A stretch of 64,000 bases of DNA from Fimbriimonadaceae bacterium. Its GTDB lineage: Bacteria; Armatimonadota; Fimbriimonadia; Fimbriimonadales; Fimbriimonadaceae. The DNA lies in the NCBI GenBank assembly GCA_019187105.1, contig JABAQM010000001.1, positions 2,696,734 to 2,760,733 of the forward strand, read 5' to 3'. Below the pieces are notes generated by a model, which searched no databases, was not told where the DNA came from, and saw only the letters and a list, made by a program, of their open reading frames with translations. The position numbers and the translations under genes are program-made. Positions 18,793 through 27,376 of the stretch are shown piece by piece. Position 1 is the stretch's first letter; each line of letters opens with the position of its first letter.

Positions 18793-20025
18793 TTAGTTGA
18801 CCTTCCAGACAAAATTGTCGAAGCCGACGATGCCAGTGACAAAGAGCGACTTATCGGCGCCGATCGCCGGACCGACCGTCATCGAGTCAGCGATCTTTAC
18901 ATTGAAGAGGACCGCACCTTGGGGGCTGAGCTTGAAGACAAAGCCGTCACCGGTGGTGCCATAGATGAACCCCCGGCGGTCAACGGCGAGGCCATTGTTC
19001 ACGCCAACCGAGCCGGGAATTGGAGTACTCCACACGAGGGCGCCGGTCAAAGGATCGAGCGCGACAACGGCGTTTCCAAAGCTGCAATAGACCTCTCTGT
19101 TGATTCCCAGGGAAGCAGTACCCTTGTAGCCACTTCCGTAGGCCGAGGACCAGGTTAGGGTGCCGTTCGACTCGTACCGCTTCATCGTGCCCTGACTATA
19201 GAAAATCGTGCCGTCATCTTCGAATGCGGGAACCGACTGGGAACCACGGGAAGAGGACTTCGACCAGAGCAGTTGTCCATTTGCACTGTAATAGAGAAGG
19301 TCGGTACTGCCATGCGGCTCGTTGGACCGGACTCCGCCAAGGCTGACATCGCCATTCGGTCGAACTGAAATGTCAGTGAGCGACGAAGCGCCTGCAGTCC
19401 AGATCACACTGCCGCTAGGCGTTAGCTTGACGATCCCGGGAATGCCTTGATGGTGGTAAATCGTGCCATCGGGCATGACCGCAGGAGAATCGTCGTTCGT
19501 CATGTTCTGGTTTCGCTGGTAAGTGAATTTGAGGTCACCGTTTGGCGCGAACTTCAGGACCTGACCATTGGAGCTGTTGACGATAATCTCGCCTTGTCGG
19601 TTTATAGCCGGGCCACAGGACACGCCCTGGGAAGCTCCCCATGGATAGGGAACAACTCTGACCTTCCAATCGACTTCGCCATCGGCCCTAAGGACGGTGA
19701 GGTAGCACTCGCCGCTCCATGTTTCGCCATTGAACGTCACGCCGAGAATTGCCCGCCCCTGGCGGTCGACCGCGATCTCCGGAACCGAGCCCGCGGACCG
19801 GTGCCGCCACGCCACCTGTCCGAGGTCCGGACCCGGGTAGCTGCTGCGGCCGTTGCGCTGCATGTTTCCGTAGCGCATCGGCCAGGGATGATCTAGCCTC
19901 TTGCCGGTGCCGCCTGGTTGAATGGTCTGCGCCTGAACAGCAGATATCGAGGCAAGGGCTAGGGCGATTCCGATCGCCCGGATCGAGTCTCTCCTTTGGA
20001 TACACCGCATAGCCATAGGGTGCAC
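18793..20025 (-). CDS. Secreted PQQ-like beta-propeller protein
   Basis: 410 residues from ATG 20025 (in-frame ATGs at 20016 and 20010 are alternatives). A signal peptide ends near AVQAQT (about residue 33). Repeats such as AVMPDGTIYHHQGIPGIVKL, SVRPNGDVSLGG, AFEDDGTIFYSQG and AVDRRGFIYGTTGDGFVFKL form a propeller like that of the downstream gene. The shared phrase W-P-x-R/H-x-G-N-x-x-R-x-G near each N-terminus suggests the pair arose by duplication. Function is unknown; surface or periplasmic scaffold is plausible. Confidence 0.78.
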   Translation of the reverse strand: MHPMAMRCIQRRDSIRAIGIALALASISAVQAQTIQPGGTGKRLDHPWPMRYGNMQRNGRSSYPGPDLGQVAWRHRSAGSVPEIAVDRQGRAILGVTFNGETWSGECYLTVLRADGEVDWKVRVVPYPWGASQGVSCGPAINRQGEIIVNSSNGQVLKFAPNGDLKFTYQRNQNMTNDDSPAVMPDGTIYHHQGIPGIVKLTPSGSVIWTAGASSLTDISVRPNGDVSLGGVRSNEPHGSTDLLYYSANGQLLWSKSSSRGSQSVPAFEDDGTIFYSQGTMKRYESNGTLTWSSAYGSGYKGTASLGINREVYCSFGNAVVALDPLTGALVWSTPIPGSVGVNNGLAVDRRGFIYGTTGDGFVFKLSPQGAVLFNVKIADSMTVGPAIGADKSLFVTGIVGFDNFVWKVN

Positions 20026-20190
20026 GACGCCGATCCCTTGATACGCCTTTTGGGGCCTTTTTTATGTCGTTCATTTCACGGGCATTTGCAATATTGCGGA
20101 TGATTGCAGAGACAGGCTAAAGGTGTACGAGTCTGGATGCAGGGGCGGGTTTCACAAGCGGAGGTATGGGCAAGTTACTCAGGCCAGTCC

Positions 20191-21150
20191 CTAGAACTCG
20201 AAGTTCTCGGGGTTGCGATGGACTGCTTCGATTCGCCGGATCGTACCGGTCCGGCTGCGCATGACGATACTGTCGGTCTGGGCATAGCCTCGCTTGTAGC
20301 GAACGCCCTTCAGGATGTCGCCGCTCGTAATCCCAGTGGCCGAGAACATCACGTCGCCTCGGGCGAGGTCTTCTGTCATGAACACCCGATCCACATCGCC
20401 ATCGAGCATCTCCTTCGCTCGTCGCCTTTGGTCGTCGTTGGTAAATACGAGCCTAGCCTGCATCTCGCCACCGTTACATAGGGTGGCCGCTGCTGAAATA
20501 ACGCCTTCCGGTGCGCCGCCGATCCCCATGAGGGCATCGATGTCGCCGTCTGGATCGAGGGCGGCTAGGGCCAGCGTGAGGTCGCCGTCGGTCACCAAGT
20601 GAACGCGGGCGCCCGTGTCGCGAATTTCCTTGATCATTTGCTCATGGCGGGGGCGGTCGAGAAGTCCGACGATCAACTCGTCGACGTCCTTGCCTCTCGC
20701 CTTCGCCATCAGCCGCAAGTTGACTCGCGGTGGCAGGGTGATATCGATAACGCCCTTGCATTCCGCCCCGACCACGAACTTCTCCATGTAGCAGTCGGGC
20801 GCGTGCATGAGGTACCCATCGCCTTCCTGGGTTGCCGCAAGTACCGCGATTGCATTGGGCAAGCCGTTTGCGCAGAGGTTGGTGCCTTCCAAGGGATCGA
20901 CGGCGATCTGGACTTCGGCGCCCTCACCGTTGCCGAGTTTTTCGCCGATGTAGAGCATCGGCGCCTCATCGCGCTCACCTTCGCCGATTACGATCAGGCC
21001 GTTGATGTCGAGCTGATTGAGGGTGTGCCGCATGCCCGCACAGGCGGCGGCGTCGGCGGCATTGCGATCGCCCTTGCCGACCCATCGGGCAGCGGAGAGC
21101 GCGGCGGCTTCGGTAACGCGAAGAAAGTCGAGGTGATAGTTGCGATCCAT
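20191..21150 (-). CDS. glpX: Class II fructose-1,6-bisphosphatase
   Basis: 319 residues, close to the usual GlpX length. Metal-binding residues are visible in GKGDRNAAD (Asp33), GEGERDEAPML (Glu57) and DPLEGTNL (Asp85, Glu88, Thr90). It removes the 1-phosphate of fructose 1,6-bisphosphate in gluconeogenesis and the pentose cycle in the cytoplasm, with Mg or Mn. It stands alone: the nearest minus-strand gene is more than 160 bases downstream. Confidence 0.95.
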   Translation of the reverse strand: MDRNYHLDFLRVTEAAALSAARWVGKGDRNAADAAACAGMRHTLNQLDINGLIVIGEGERDEAPMLYIGEKLGNGEGAEVQIAVDPLEGTNLCANGLPNAIAVLAATQEGDGYLMHAPDCYMEKFVVGAECKGVIDITLPPRVNLRLMAKARGKDVDELIVGLLDRPRHEQMIKEIRDTGARVHLVTDGDLTLALAALDPDGDIDALMGIGGAPEGVISAAATLCNGGEMQARLVFTNDDQRRRAKEMLDGDVDRVFMTEDLARGDVMFSATGITSGDILKGVRYKRGYAQTDSIVMRSRTGTIRRIEAVHRNPENFEF

Positions 21151-21210
21151 TGTCCCCTGGGCAAAAATCCAGGGTACCGCAGCCTTAGAAAATCATTGTA
21201 AGATGTCGAT

Positions 21211-22488
21211 ATGAAGTGGCTTCTTGCCTGGATTGTCGTCGTTTTTGCGGCCGTCGCCGATTTTTCCGGAATCTACGTCGGGGACATGGAGGGCGCAAAG
21301 GTCCGCATGGAGCTGAAGCAGAACGGCAAGAACCTCTCCGGCACTGCCGACGTCATGGGGCTGAAACTCAACATTACTGGCACCGTTAGCGACAACAGCG
21401 CGACCGGGACGATGGATATCGGTGGGGAGAAGCTCCACTTCAAAGGCACCCTCGCGGGCTCAAAACTCACCTTGAAACTTGCCGAGGTCGACGATGACGG
21501 CAAAGTCTTGTGGAGTGAGGCCGAGACCCTCGAATTCAAGAAGGAAGGCGGCAAGTCCGAGGAGCCGGTGAAGCCGCCGAAACCGGCTGAGAAGTCCAAC
21601 CCGGCAAAGACCCAGTCGAGCGGCAAGGGCGACCTCGAGCCTGCAGAAATCAAGCCATTGGGCACGCTGAAGAACGGCAAGCTCTATGAGCATTCCAGCG
21701 GCGGCAAGTTTCGCTATCCAAGCAACTGGAAGCTGACCGAGGCGACGGACTATCTACAACTCACCCCTCCGGACGCGGAGGCCAACGAGTTCTATCTGAT
21801 TATGGGGGACGACGCCAACGGGGCAACCGATCCCGCCGATCCCAACGTTGGGCAGTACCTCGATAGCCAGTTGACTTCGCAAGTGCCCACCATGAAGCGC
21901 GTTGGAAAAGTTCAGCATGCGCCGGCCGGCAACGCCAAGGGCGCGGTTTATACCTGGGAAGGCGATGTTCAAGGCGTGAAGGCGCGGACGAAGGCGTACG
22001 TCACCATCATTAATGGTGCGGGGGTGGCGCTGGTGGCGATTGGACCGGCCGAGAACATCAAGAAGCGGGAGCCGATTCTGCGCGAGATCTTCTTCACCTT
22101 CGGCTGGGGCCAGGGCAAGGGCGACCCGCGCCTTGTCGGAGAATGGACCCATTGGAGCTATAACGCGACATCTGGAACCGAGAAAAACTCGAAGGCCGTG
22201 CTGAGGGCAGACGGGACGTTTACGGCTTCCTGGGATGCGGAGTCGAGCGGCAACTTCAGCGGCAAAAACCAATACGGCAACGAAACTTGGTACGGCGGCT
22301 ATGCGAGCAAAAACGGCGGCGGGTACGGCGGAACCTGGTTCGTCCGCGGGAACGAGCTGACCTTGAACTTTAGCGACGGCTCGACCGAAACGTGGGATTT
22401 TACGATTACCACTGAGAGCAGCGGCACCTGGCTGCGGTGTTATGGAGCGGACAAGAAGAAGCCGATAGAATGGCGAAAATCCGGCTGA
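21211..22488 (+). CDS. Secreted protein of unknown function, lipocalin-like repeats
   Basis: 425 residues. A leader MKWLLAWIVVVFAAVADFSG is followed by beta-strand repeats (GIYVGDMEGAKVRMELKQNG, GTADVMGLKLNITGTVS) that look like a small up-and-down barrel, a Lys/Pro linker (about 110-145), a central domain (about 150-300) and a C-terminal Gly/Trp/Tyr-rich domain (GEWTHWSYNATSG...GTWLRCYGADKKK) resembling bacterial lipocalin-like sheets. I do not recognise the full family. It is divergent from glpX and precedes tRNA-Asn. Confidence 0.7.
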   Translation: MKWLLAWIVVVFAAVADFSGIYVGDMEGAKVRMELKQNGKNLSGTADVMGLKLNITGTVSDNSATGTMDIGGEKLHFKGTLAGSKLTLKLAEVDDDGKVLWSEAETLEFKKEGGKSEEPVKPPKPAEKSNPAKTQSSGKGDLEPAEIKPLGTLKNGKLYEHSSGGKFRYPSNWKLTEATDYLQLTPPDAEANEFYLIMGDDANGATDPADPNVGQYLDSQLTSQVPTMKRVGKVQHAPAGNAKGAVYTWEGDVQGVKARTKAYVTIINGAGVALVAIGPAENIKKREPILREIFFTFGWGQGKGDPRLVGEWTHWSYNATSGTEKNSKAVLRADGTFTASWDAESSGNFSGKNQYGNETWYGGYASKNGGGYGGTWFVRGNELTLNFSDGSTETWDFTITTESSGTWLRCYGADKKKPIEWRKSG

Positions 22489-22548
22489 TCGGGCTGGAGG
22501 ATTCGGGCCTTGCTGCCAATCATCTTGAGGTACATTGGTAAGCTACGC

Positions 22549-22624
22549 TGCCGCATAGCTCAGTCGGTAGAGCAGCTGACTGTTAATCAGCGGGTCGTAG
22601 GTTCGAGTCCTACTGCGGCAGCCA
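22549..22624 (+). tRNA. tRNA-Asn (GTT)
   Basis: A 76-base cloverleaf with encoded CCA. The acceptor TGCCGCA pairs with TGCGGCA, anticodon loop CTGTTAA gives GTT, and the T arm is GTAGG-TTCGAGT-CCTAC. Mobile-element genes begin 77 bases downstream, so its 3' end is the likely integration site. A weak hairpin (GCCCTCG/CGAGGGC, 22654-22672) follows. Confidence 0.95.
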
Positions 22625-22700
22625 CGAATTAGGTTCCAACTTGCAAAATAATTGCCCTCGACTACCGAGGGCATTGTGGTCGCCGCAGTTTATCTGCAGT

Positions 22701-22907
22701 TTATATTTGCCTTATCGTTGGGTGGCGCCCGTGATATTCGACCGCATGGTTCTGTAGAAAGCGACGCAGCTGGTCTTCGGTGATTCGACGCGATCGACCG
22801 AACTTCACCGACTCAATCAGCCCGGCGTGGATCAGTTCGTAGAGTCGACTCCGACTTAAGCTTAGAAGCTCAGCAGCCTCCGTCACCGTGTATGCAAGCT
22901 TGCCCAC
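22701..22907 (-). CDS. Excisionase-family HTH protein
   Basis: 68 residues. YTVTEAAELLSLSRSRLYEL followed by IHAGLIESVKFGRSRRITE is the MerR/HTH_17 winged helix used by excisionases (recombination directionality factors). It is the last gene of a minus-strand operon and the first gene inside the element next to tRNA-Asn. Its stop overlaps the second of two direct copies of GCAGTTTAT (22685 and 22696), which could be binding sites. Confidence 0.8.
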   Translation of the reverse strand: MGKLAYTVTEAAELLSLSRSRLYELIHAGLIESVKFGRSRRITEDQLRRFLQNHAVEYHGRHPTIRQI

Positions 22908-22908
22908 G

Positions 22909-23283
22909 TCAGAAGGCCCTGCCGCGCGATTCGCGTCGGGTAACTGTGCGGGTCGGCGCGACGAACTGTCCGAACGACAGACCGAAGAGTCTCCGTTCGA
23001 GGACGACGAAGCTGTCGATGTGCTCGACTGTCTGATACTCGAAACCTTGGTTACCGATCTCGGCTAGGACTGCCAGCAGGCCCGCTTCAGTTGAGCGCTC
23101 AATGAGGGCAGTAAAGACGTTCACCGCCTGATGGGCCTTGATCGTGGCCACATCGTGTCTGCCGTTCAGGTCGGCATGCTCCGCCTGATTTAGCAGGAGT
23201 TGGGCACGCTGCAATTGTTCGCGTAACGAGTTGGGGATCGAGATGACTGCTTGTTGATCGGAGATGTTTCCTTTTTCGTTCAT
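22909..23283 (-). CDS. Conserved-looking hypothetical protein of the element operon
   Basis: 124 residues, ATG 23283 with GGAG upstream. A helical core (SLREQLQRAQLLLNQAEHAD and KAHQAVNVFTALIERSTEAG) suggests a small alpha-helical protein; the C-terminus is basic (TRTVTRRESRGR). It sits one base upstream of the excisionase-like gene and four bases after the replication-relaxation gene. I do not recognise the family. Confidence 0.6.
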   Translation of the reverse strand: MNEKGNISDQQAVISIPNSLREQLQRAQLLLNQAEHADLNGRHDVATIKAHQAVNVFTALIERSTEAGLLAVLAEIGNQGFEYQTVEHIDSFVVLERRLFGLSFGQFVAPTRTVTRRESRGRAF

Positions 23284-23287
23284 GTTC

Positions 23288-23959
23288 TTAGCTCCATGGG
23301 TTTGACAGGATTACACCGACCTCGGCGAAGGTCTGAACTTTGTGCTCATACCCAGCGTCGGAAGGCGTGAGGCGATTGAGATGTCGGGCTCTGGTTTTGC
23401 CCGAAGTGACCGTCGTCAGCGAGAAGCGGTCAAATCCGTATAAGTTCGAGCACTGACCGCTGAGGGCCAGTTCTTGGTAATTCAGAAGCTTCGTTCGAAA
23501 CTTCTTAGGGTCGACATGGCCCATGTCGAGCTCTACAAAGGTGGCACCCAGACTGACCAGAAGGCCATCGGGGCGAACTTGATTGCCAGACGATAGTTGG
23601 CGCCAGAGTTGCTGTTCGAAATGCCAAGTGCCTCCGTCTTTGGATAGCAGTGCGATCCTCGTGTCGGTTACGAGAAGTGCGTGCTGCAAGAACCGAGGTG
23701 AGGGTGATCGCCGCCGCAAGATTTTGGCGATTCTCTCACCTACCACTTCCGTCGCTTTGTGGCCAACTGTGTAGATGCTCTGATTAAAGAATGGGGTTTG
23801 TAATCGATGAACCAGCCCCTCACGGCCCAGCTCCCTTAAACGAGTGTTAGCCCGCGTTACCGAGCCAAAGTAGCCGAGCTTGATCAGCTGGTCACGGGTG
23901 AGTGCATGGGAGAGTGCTACGTCCCGAAGTACCCGTAGGTCTCTCGTGGTAAGCCTCAT
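23288..23959 (-). CDS. Replication-relaxation family protein
   Basis: 223 residues. The N-terminal winged helix (LTTRDLRVLRDVALSHALTR, QLIKLGYFGS, ANTRLRELGREGLVHRL) followed by a nuclease-like alpha/beta half (LVTDTRIALL, VRPDGLLVSLGATFVELDMG) matches the Replic_Relax family found on conjugative elements and plasmids. The role inferred for the family is in processing or relaxing element DNA at replication or transfer. It overlaps the upstream ATPase gene by four bases (ATGA), a conserved pairing. Confidence 0.78.
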   Translation of the reverse strand: MRLTTRDLRVLRDVALSHALTRDQLIKLGYFGSVTRANTRLRELGREGLVHRLQTPFFNQSIYTVGHKATEVVGERIAKILRRRSPSPRFLQHALLVTDTRIALLSKDGGTWHFEQQLWRQLSSGNQVRPDGLLVSLGATFVELDMGHVDPKKFRTKLLNYQELALSGQCSNLYGFDRFSLTTVTSGKTRARHLNRLTPSDAGYEHKVQTFAEVGVILSNPWS

Positions 23960-25344
23960 TCCAGCCAGTCCTCCAAAGGGCGAGTTGAGCCAGGTTTCTG
24001 CTCCATTCTAGGGTTAGCCGCGAGTGGTATCCAAGCCGCGCTTTTGTTGGAAGTTCCGGTTCCGTCAGGTTCAGGACACTGATCCAGTTGCGAGCATGCT
24101 TTCGACCTCTCAAGAAGCTGTTGGGCCTGTTCACTCATCCCGCCGCTCTCGTTGAGCACGGGCGCATTGAGTTGGACGGGGTGAGCGCCAAGTCCTCTAA
24201 CCCAGAGGATGGCCTCACCGACATTGAGGCCGGCAATGTCGAACGCTCCCCGAACGCCTGCAAGATCGCGATTCAAGATTTCGGCGTTGGCGTGGGACGT
24301 CCTGAGGACGAGCTTTATACCGACGTTATCGAGGATGATCGAACGCATGGTTGGGCTAAGTTGCGCAAGGGTCTGGTGCGCGAGGACGGTGGAGAATCGA
24401 AACCGGCGTCCTTCGGCAAGAATGAGTTCAAAGTGCTTACCGTCAAAATGTTCGAACTCGTCCACGAAGAGCCGCACCGCGTTTCGCTGGCTCTCGCGCT
24501 GTCCAACCTGTGAGAACACCTCTCGGCAAATCGAGCTCAGGAACAGCGATCCCGCTCGCCAACCGGCCTGGTGGAGCTCATCAACGGCCAAGGATATGAG
24601 GGTAATGCTGCCAGGAGTCCTTAGTTGTGCACCAAGGTCAACCGGTTGGGGATGACCGTACATGCGCCGAAGTCCTTCGGTGCAGACCAAAGTGGAGACT
24701 TTGTTGAGAACGGAAGACGCTATGCTTGCCTGCCGATCTGCTGAGAGAGCATCGTAGCGGGTCCAAAAGGACCGCAACGAATCAGTTTGAGTCTCGGCGA
24801 TGAGTGCCAATCGAGTTGCTCGATCGTGAAACAGCCGTTCCAGGTCCGTTATAGGCTTCCCGGTCTCTGCGAGAAGCAGGGCTGCATTCTGTAGATACTC
24901 TGCGATCTGAACGCCCCAGGATGCCGATTCAGCTTCGATGGAATCGAGAAAGCCGAGTGCTTTAAAGTAGGGTTCCCCAACCCCGCCGAGCGGATTGAAC
25001 CCGAGCGGCTCACTTCGCTCCCTGAGATTGAAAAACTTGACCAAGGAGGGCTCAACACCGGCTCTAGCTGCAAGTTCGAGCGCCGCGCCCGCGAAATCAC
25101 CACGAGCATCAAGAACGATTATTGAATGACCGCGAAGGATGTCACCGGCTACTAGGCTCTGGAGGAAGCAGGTCTTGCCCGAGCCTGACGCACCGATGGC
25201 ATAGGCGTGAGTTGCGAGATGAGCCGGCGTCAGTTCGATCAGGGCGCTGCTAAGCGAGTCGCACCAATCCTCCCAGCCCTTCCAAGTTCCGATCCAATGC
25301 TCAGGCACACTTCGGGCCAAGCCAAGTTTGGCATGGAGGCTCAT
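23956..25344 (-). CDS. HerA/TraG-like DNA-translocating ATPase (type IV coupling-type)
   Basis: 462 residues. Walker A is IGASGSGKTCFLQSLV (about 50-65); Walker B is RLFVDEFEHF (about 285). AHQTLAQLSPTMRSIILDNV and GIKLVLRTSHANAE form the sensor/arginine region of TraG/VirD4-like and HerA-FtsK ATPases. No N-terminal membrane segment is obvious, unlike true VirD4. It probably pumps element DNA with the replication-relaxation protein. Whether a full transfer apparatus exists cannot be seen here. Confidence 0.78.
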   Translation of the reverse strand: MSLHAKLGLARSVPEHWIGTWKGWEDWCDSLSSALIELTPAHLATHAYAIGASGSGKTCFLQSLVAGDILRGHSIIVLDARGDFAGAALELAARAGVEPSLVKFFNLRERSEPLGFNPLGGVGEPYFKALGFLDSIEAESASWGVQIAEYLQNAALLLAETGKPITDLERLFHDRATRLALIAETQTDSLRSFWTRYDALSADRQASIASSVLNKVSTLVCTEGLRRMYGHPQPVDLGAQLRTPGSITLISLAVDELHQAGWRAGSLFLSSICREVFSQVGQRESQRNAVRLFVDEFEHFDGKHFELILAEGRRFRFSTVLAHQTLAQLSPTMRSIILDNVGIKLVLRTSHANAEILNRDLAGVRGAFDIAGLNVGEAILWVRGLGAHPVQLNAPVLNESGGMSEQAQQLLERSKACSQLDQCPEPDGTGTSNKSAAWIPLAANPRMEQKPGSTRPLEDWLE

Positions 25345-25592
25345 TCCTCCTCCTTTTCCTCTTTGTGTTCGTCGTCTTGTCGTTTGGCTCCCAGGCTCCG
25401 TTCTAAAATCCGCAGCATTTCTTTAGCCTTGTCCATAGGCATTGCCAGGAGGCACTCACGGAAGTCTGCAACTTGAAGCCAGGTCAAGGTCAAAGGTTCG
25501 GGTCGTGCCAAAATTGAGCCGCTCGTGCTCTTGGCGTTGACGTTGGTAAGTGCCGGGGAGATAATGGTCCGGCGGGGACATGGCTCTTTCAT
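25341..25592 (-). CDS. Small acidic-tailed hypothetical protein
   Basis: 83 residues, first gene of the element operon, overlapping the ATPase start by ATGA. The middle (LTWLQVADFRECLLAMPMDK) is probably helical and the last 15 residues are almost all Glu, Lys, Asp and His. Unknown family. Confidence 0.5.
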   Translation of the reverse strand: MKEPCPRRTIISPALTNVNAKSTSGSILARPEPLTLTWLQVADFRECLLAMPMDKAKEMLRILERSLGAKRQDDEHKEEKEEE

Positions 25593-25725
25593 GTTCTTCG
25601 CTCCGCCGGGCTTCCTGTTTCCAGCAGGGACCCGGCATTCAACTAATTTGTAGCAGAGCTTTTGAACAATCCTAATCCGGCCTAGCCCACCCGGTGGGCT
25701 AATTTACAGAAAATGCCTTTAGACC

Positions 25726-26607
25726 ATGGTAAGCAGAATTCTTAAACCAGGCGACGTTGACAGGATGGTCGGGATTGTTCCAGCAATTGACCCCAATCAA
25801 GCGGTTGTCGCAGCTATACGCGAACTGCTGAAGTGGTACTCGACCGGGGAACGCGCTAGAGCGTTTTCTTCATTCTCAAGAGTGTTACGTGTTGGCGATA
25901 CTGAAGGCCATGTTAGCGCAAATTTGGTAACAAACTTCCAGGCTGACAGGCTGACGGATGAACGGAGTAAGCTCTTCACCTATAGCCTACAGGCATTGTT
26001 GCCTGTCGATCGAGCAACGCTTCGATACAACAATAACGATGGTGGATCGACTTTAGTCCTTACGACATTATTTTGGCAGGCCGACCAGAACAACATTGCC
26101 GGTAGTGTGCGCTTTCTGGAGGAAAGCATCGAACGAATGGTGCGGTGGTTTGAAGGTAACACCATAAGGAGCATCATTTTCACGGTGCGGGAAGGCATGC
26201 TAAGGCTTGTCCTGCCGACAATCGAGTCATTGAACCGGGACTCTGTTCGTAGGTTTCCCTTGGAAGATGGCGACGAGTTTGTTCGAGTGTATGCCCCCTG
26301 GAAACCGCAAGCCGCGGGTACAGACTGGGCTAGACGTCTATTGACAACATATAAACGACCGAAGTTAGCCTTAGCGTCTGACGCCGCACGTCTGAACGGC
26401 AGGGCGCTGCACGAATTTGGCTATGACGTCAAAGCTGCTCTTGAGAGCGGAATAACTACTTGGTCTGGTAAAGCGTCCTACAAATCGTGGCGGCGAACGG
26501 TGAGCGCTAGGTTGAATCTGAACCCAGCCAAGGACAAACATGCGGACGTCGAGGAGTTGTACCGAAACCTATTTCGCAGTAACCCTCGTTATCTGACATT
26601 GTATTGA
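25726..26607 (+). CDS. Hypothetical protein, unknown function
   Basis: 293 residues, ATG 25726, divergent from the element operon. No signal peptide or membrane segment. The sequence is mixed alpha/beta (AVVAAIRELLKWYSTGERAR, VRFLEESIERMVRWFEGNT) with a basic C-terminal third. Wording such as GSTLVLTTLFWQAD is not a motif I know. Base composition is lower in GC than the chromosomal genes, in keeping with acquired DNA. Confidence 0.55.
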   Translation: MVSRILKPGDVDRMVGIVPAIDPNQAVVAAIRELLKWYSTGERARAFSSFSRVLRVGDTEGHVSANLVTNFQADRLTDERSKLFTYSLQALLPVDRATLRYNNNDGGSTLVLTTLFWQADQNNIAGSVRFLEESIERMVRWFEGNTIRSIIFTVREGMLRLVLPTIESLNRDSVRRFPLEDGDEFVRVYAPWKPQAAGTDWARRLLTTYKRPKLALASDAARLNGRALHEFGYDVKAALESGITTWSGKASYKSWRRTVSARLNLNPAKDKHADVEELYRNLFRSNPRYLTLY

Positions 26608-26630
26608 TTCACGGAACCCCGGTTCGATGG

Positions 26631-26648
26631 CCGGCTAAGTCTAGCCGG
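26631..26648 (+). terminator. Hairpin after the 25726 gene
   Basis: CCGGCTA-AGTC-TAGCCGG, a perfect 7-bp stem 24 bases past the stop. Only a weak T-rich tail follows. Confidence 0.45.
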
Positions 26649-27376
26649 GCCAATTGAGTCTTTCTTCAACCTAGAGAAAACTCAACCCTCGCTCTCCGAG
26701 CTCGGTCCGTCCTCTCTCCTCGCCACCGATCCGCTCGTCGTTCGTCGGTCCGTTACCTCGGAGTCGCTCGGCGCGGTCCCGCGCACGGGCCGCGGTCCTT
26801 CATCTCGCCCTTCGTTTTGTCGCAGGAACGAAACTTGCTTCACTCATTAGTTGGCGAGCCGTAGTTTTGGTGATTTCTCCAGGAATACAGGGCTCGTTTG
26901 CGCGTAGATCGGACTGAATGGCAGCCTGATAGCAGACTCTACAAGCTCGAACTCGGAGAGACAGCCGATCAGCGCTAGTCCTGGAAGCGGTCGAGGTGCT
27001 TCATCCTCTTAGTCGATTCGTACATCCTGACGATTACGTCTGGACCTTCTTTTCGATTGCCCCGTCGGTAACAATTTGAATGGTGGATGCTGGGCCGTCG
27101 GCAGCGATTGCATCGGCGACGGATCCGGCAAGCATCAAGTCTTTTGGGAAAGCCGAATCTTGGCAGGCTACGCTCGGGCTCCCGCGTGAGGCAAGGACTT
27201 CAGATGTTTTCGTCCCCACTCCGGTATTGATTTCGAGTCATCGTACTACGGTTGAGGCAGGAATCACCACAGCTGAACAACGAGAAGCCTTAGACGACAC
27301 CGGCAATGCCGACGGTATCTTCCCGGTCTTCCTTCACTTGCCACGGCACAGCAAGCAACCTCAATGCGCCAGAGCG
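26649..27376. other. Gene-poor stretch
   Basis: About 730 bases with no recognisable gene. The part 26690-26830 is markedly C/T-rich (repeated CTCGGTCCG, TCGTCGTTCGTCGG, CGCGGTCCCGCG). Short open frames near 27034-27219 (minus) and 27080-27427 (plus) overlap each other and match nothing I know. It may be remains of lost genes. Confidence 0.4.

Noticed and set aside
26690-26830. C/T-rich stretch as an rRNA or structured RNA
   Set aside because: No conserved rRNA, tmRNA, RNase P or SRP core could be matched; only low-complexity runs are seen.
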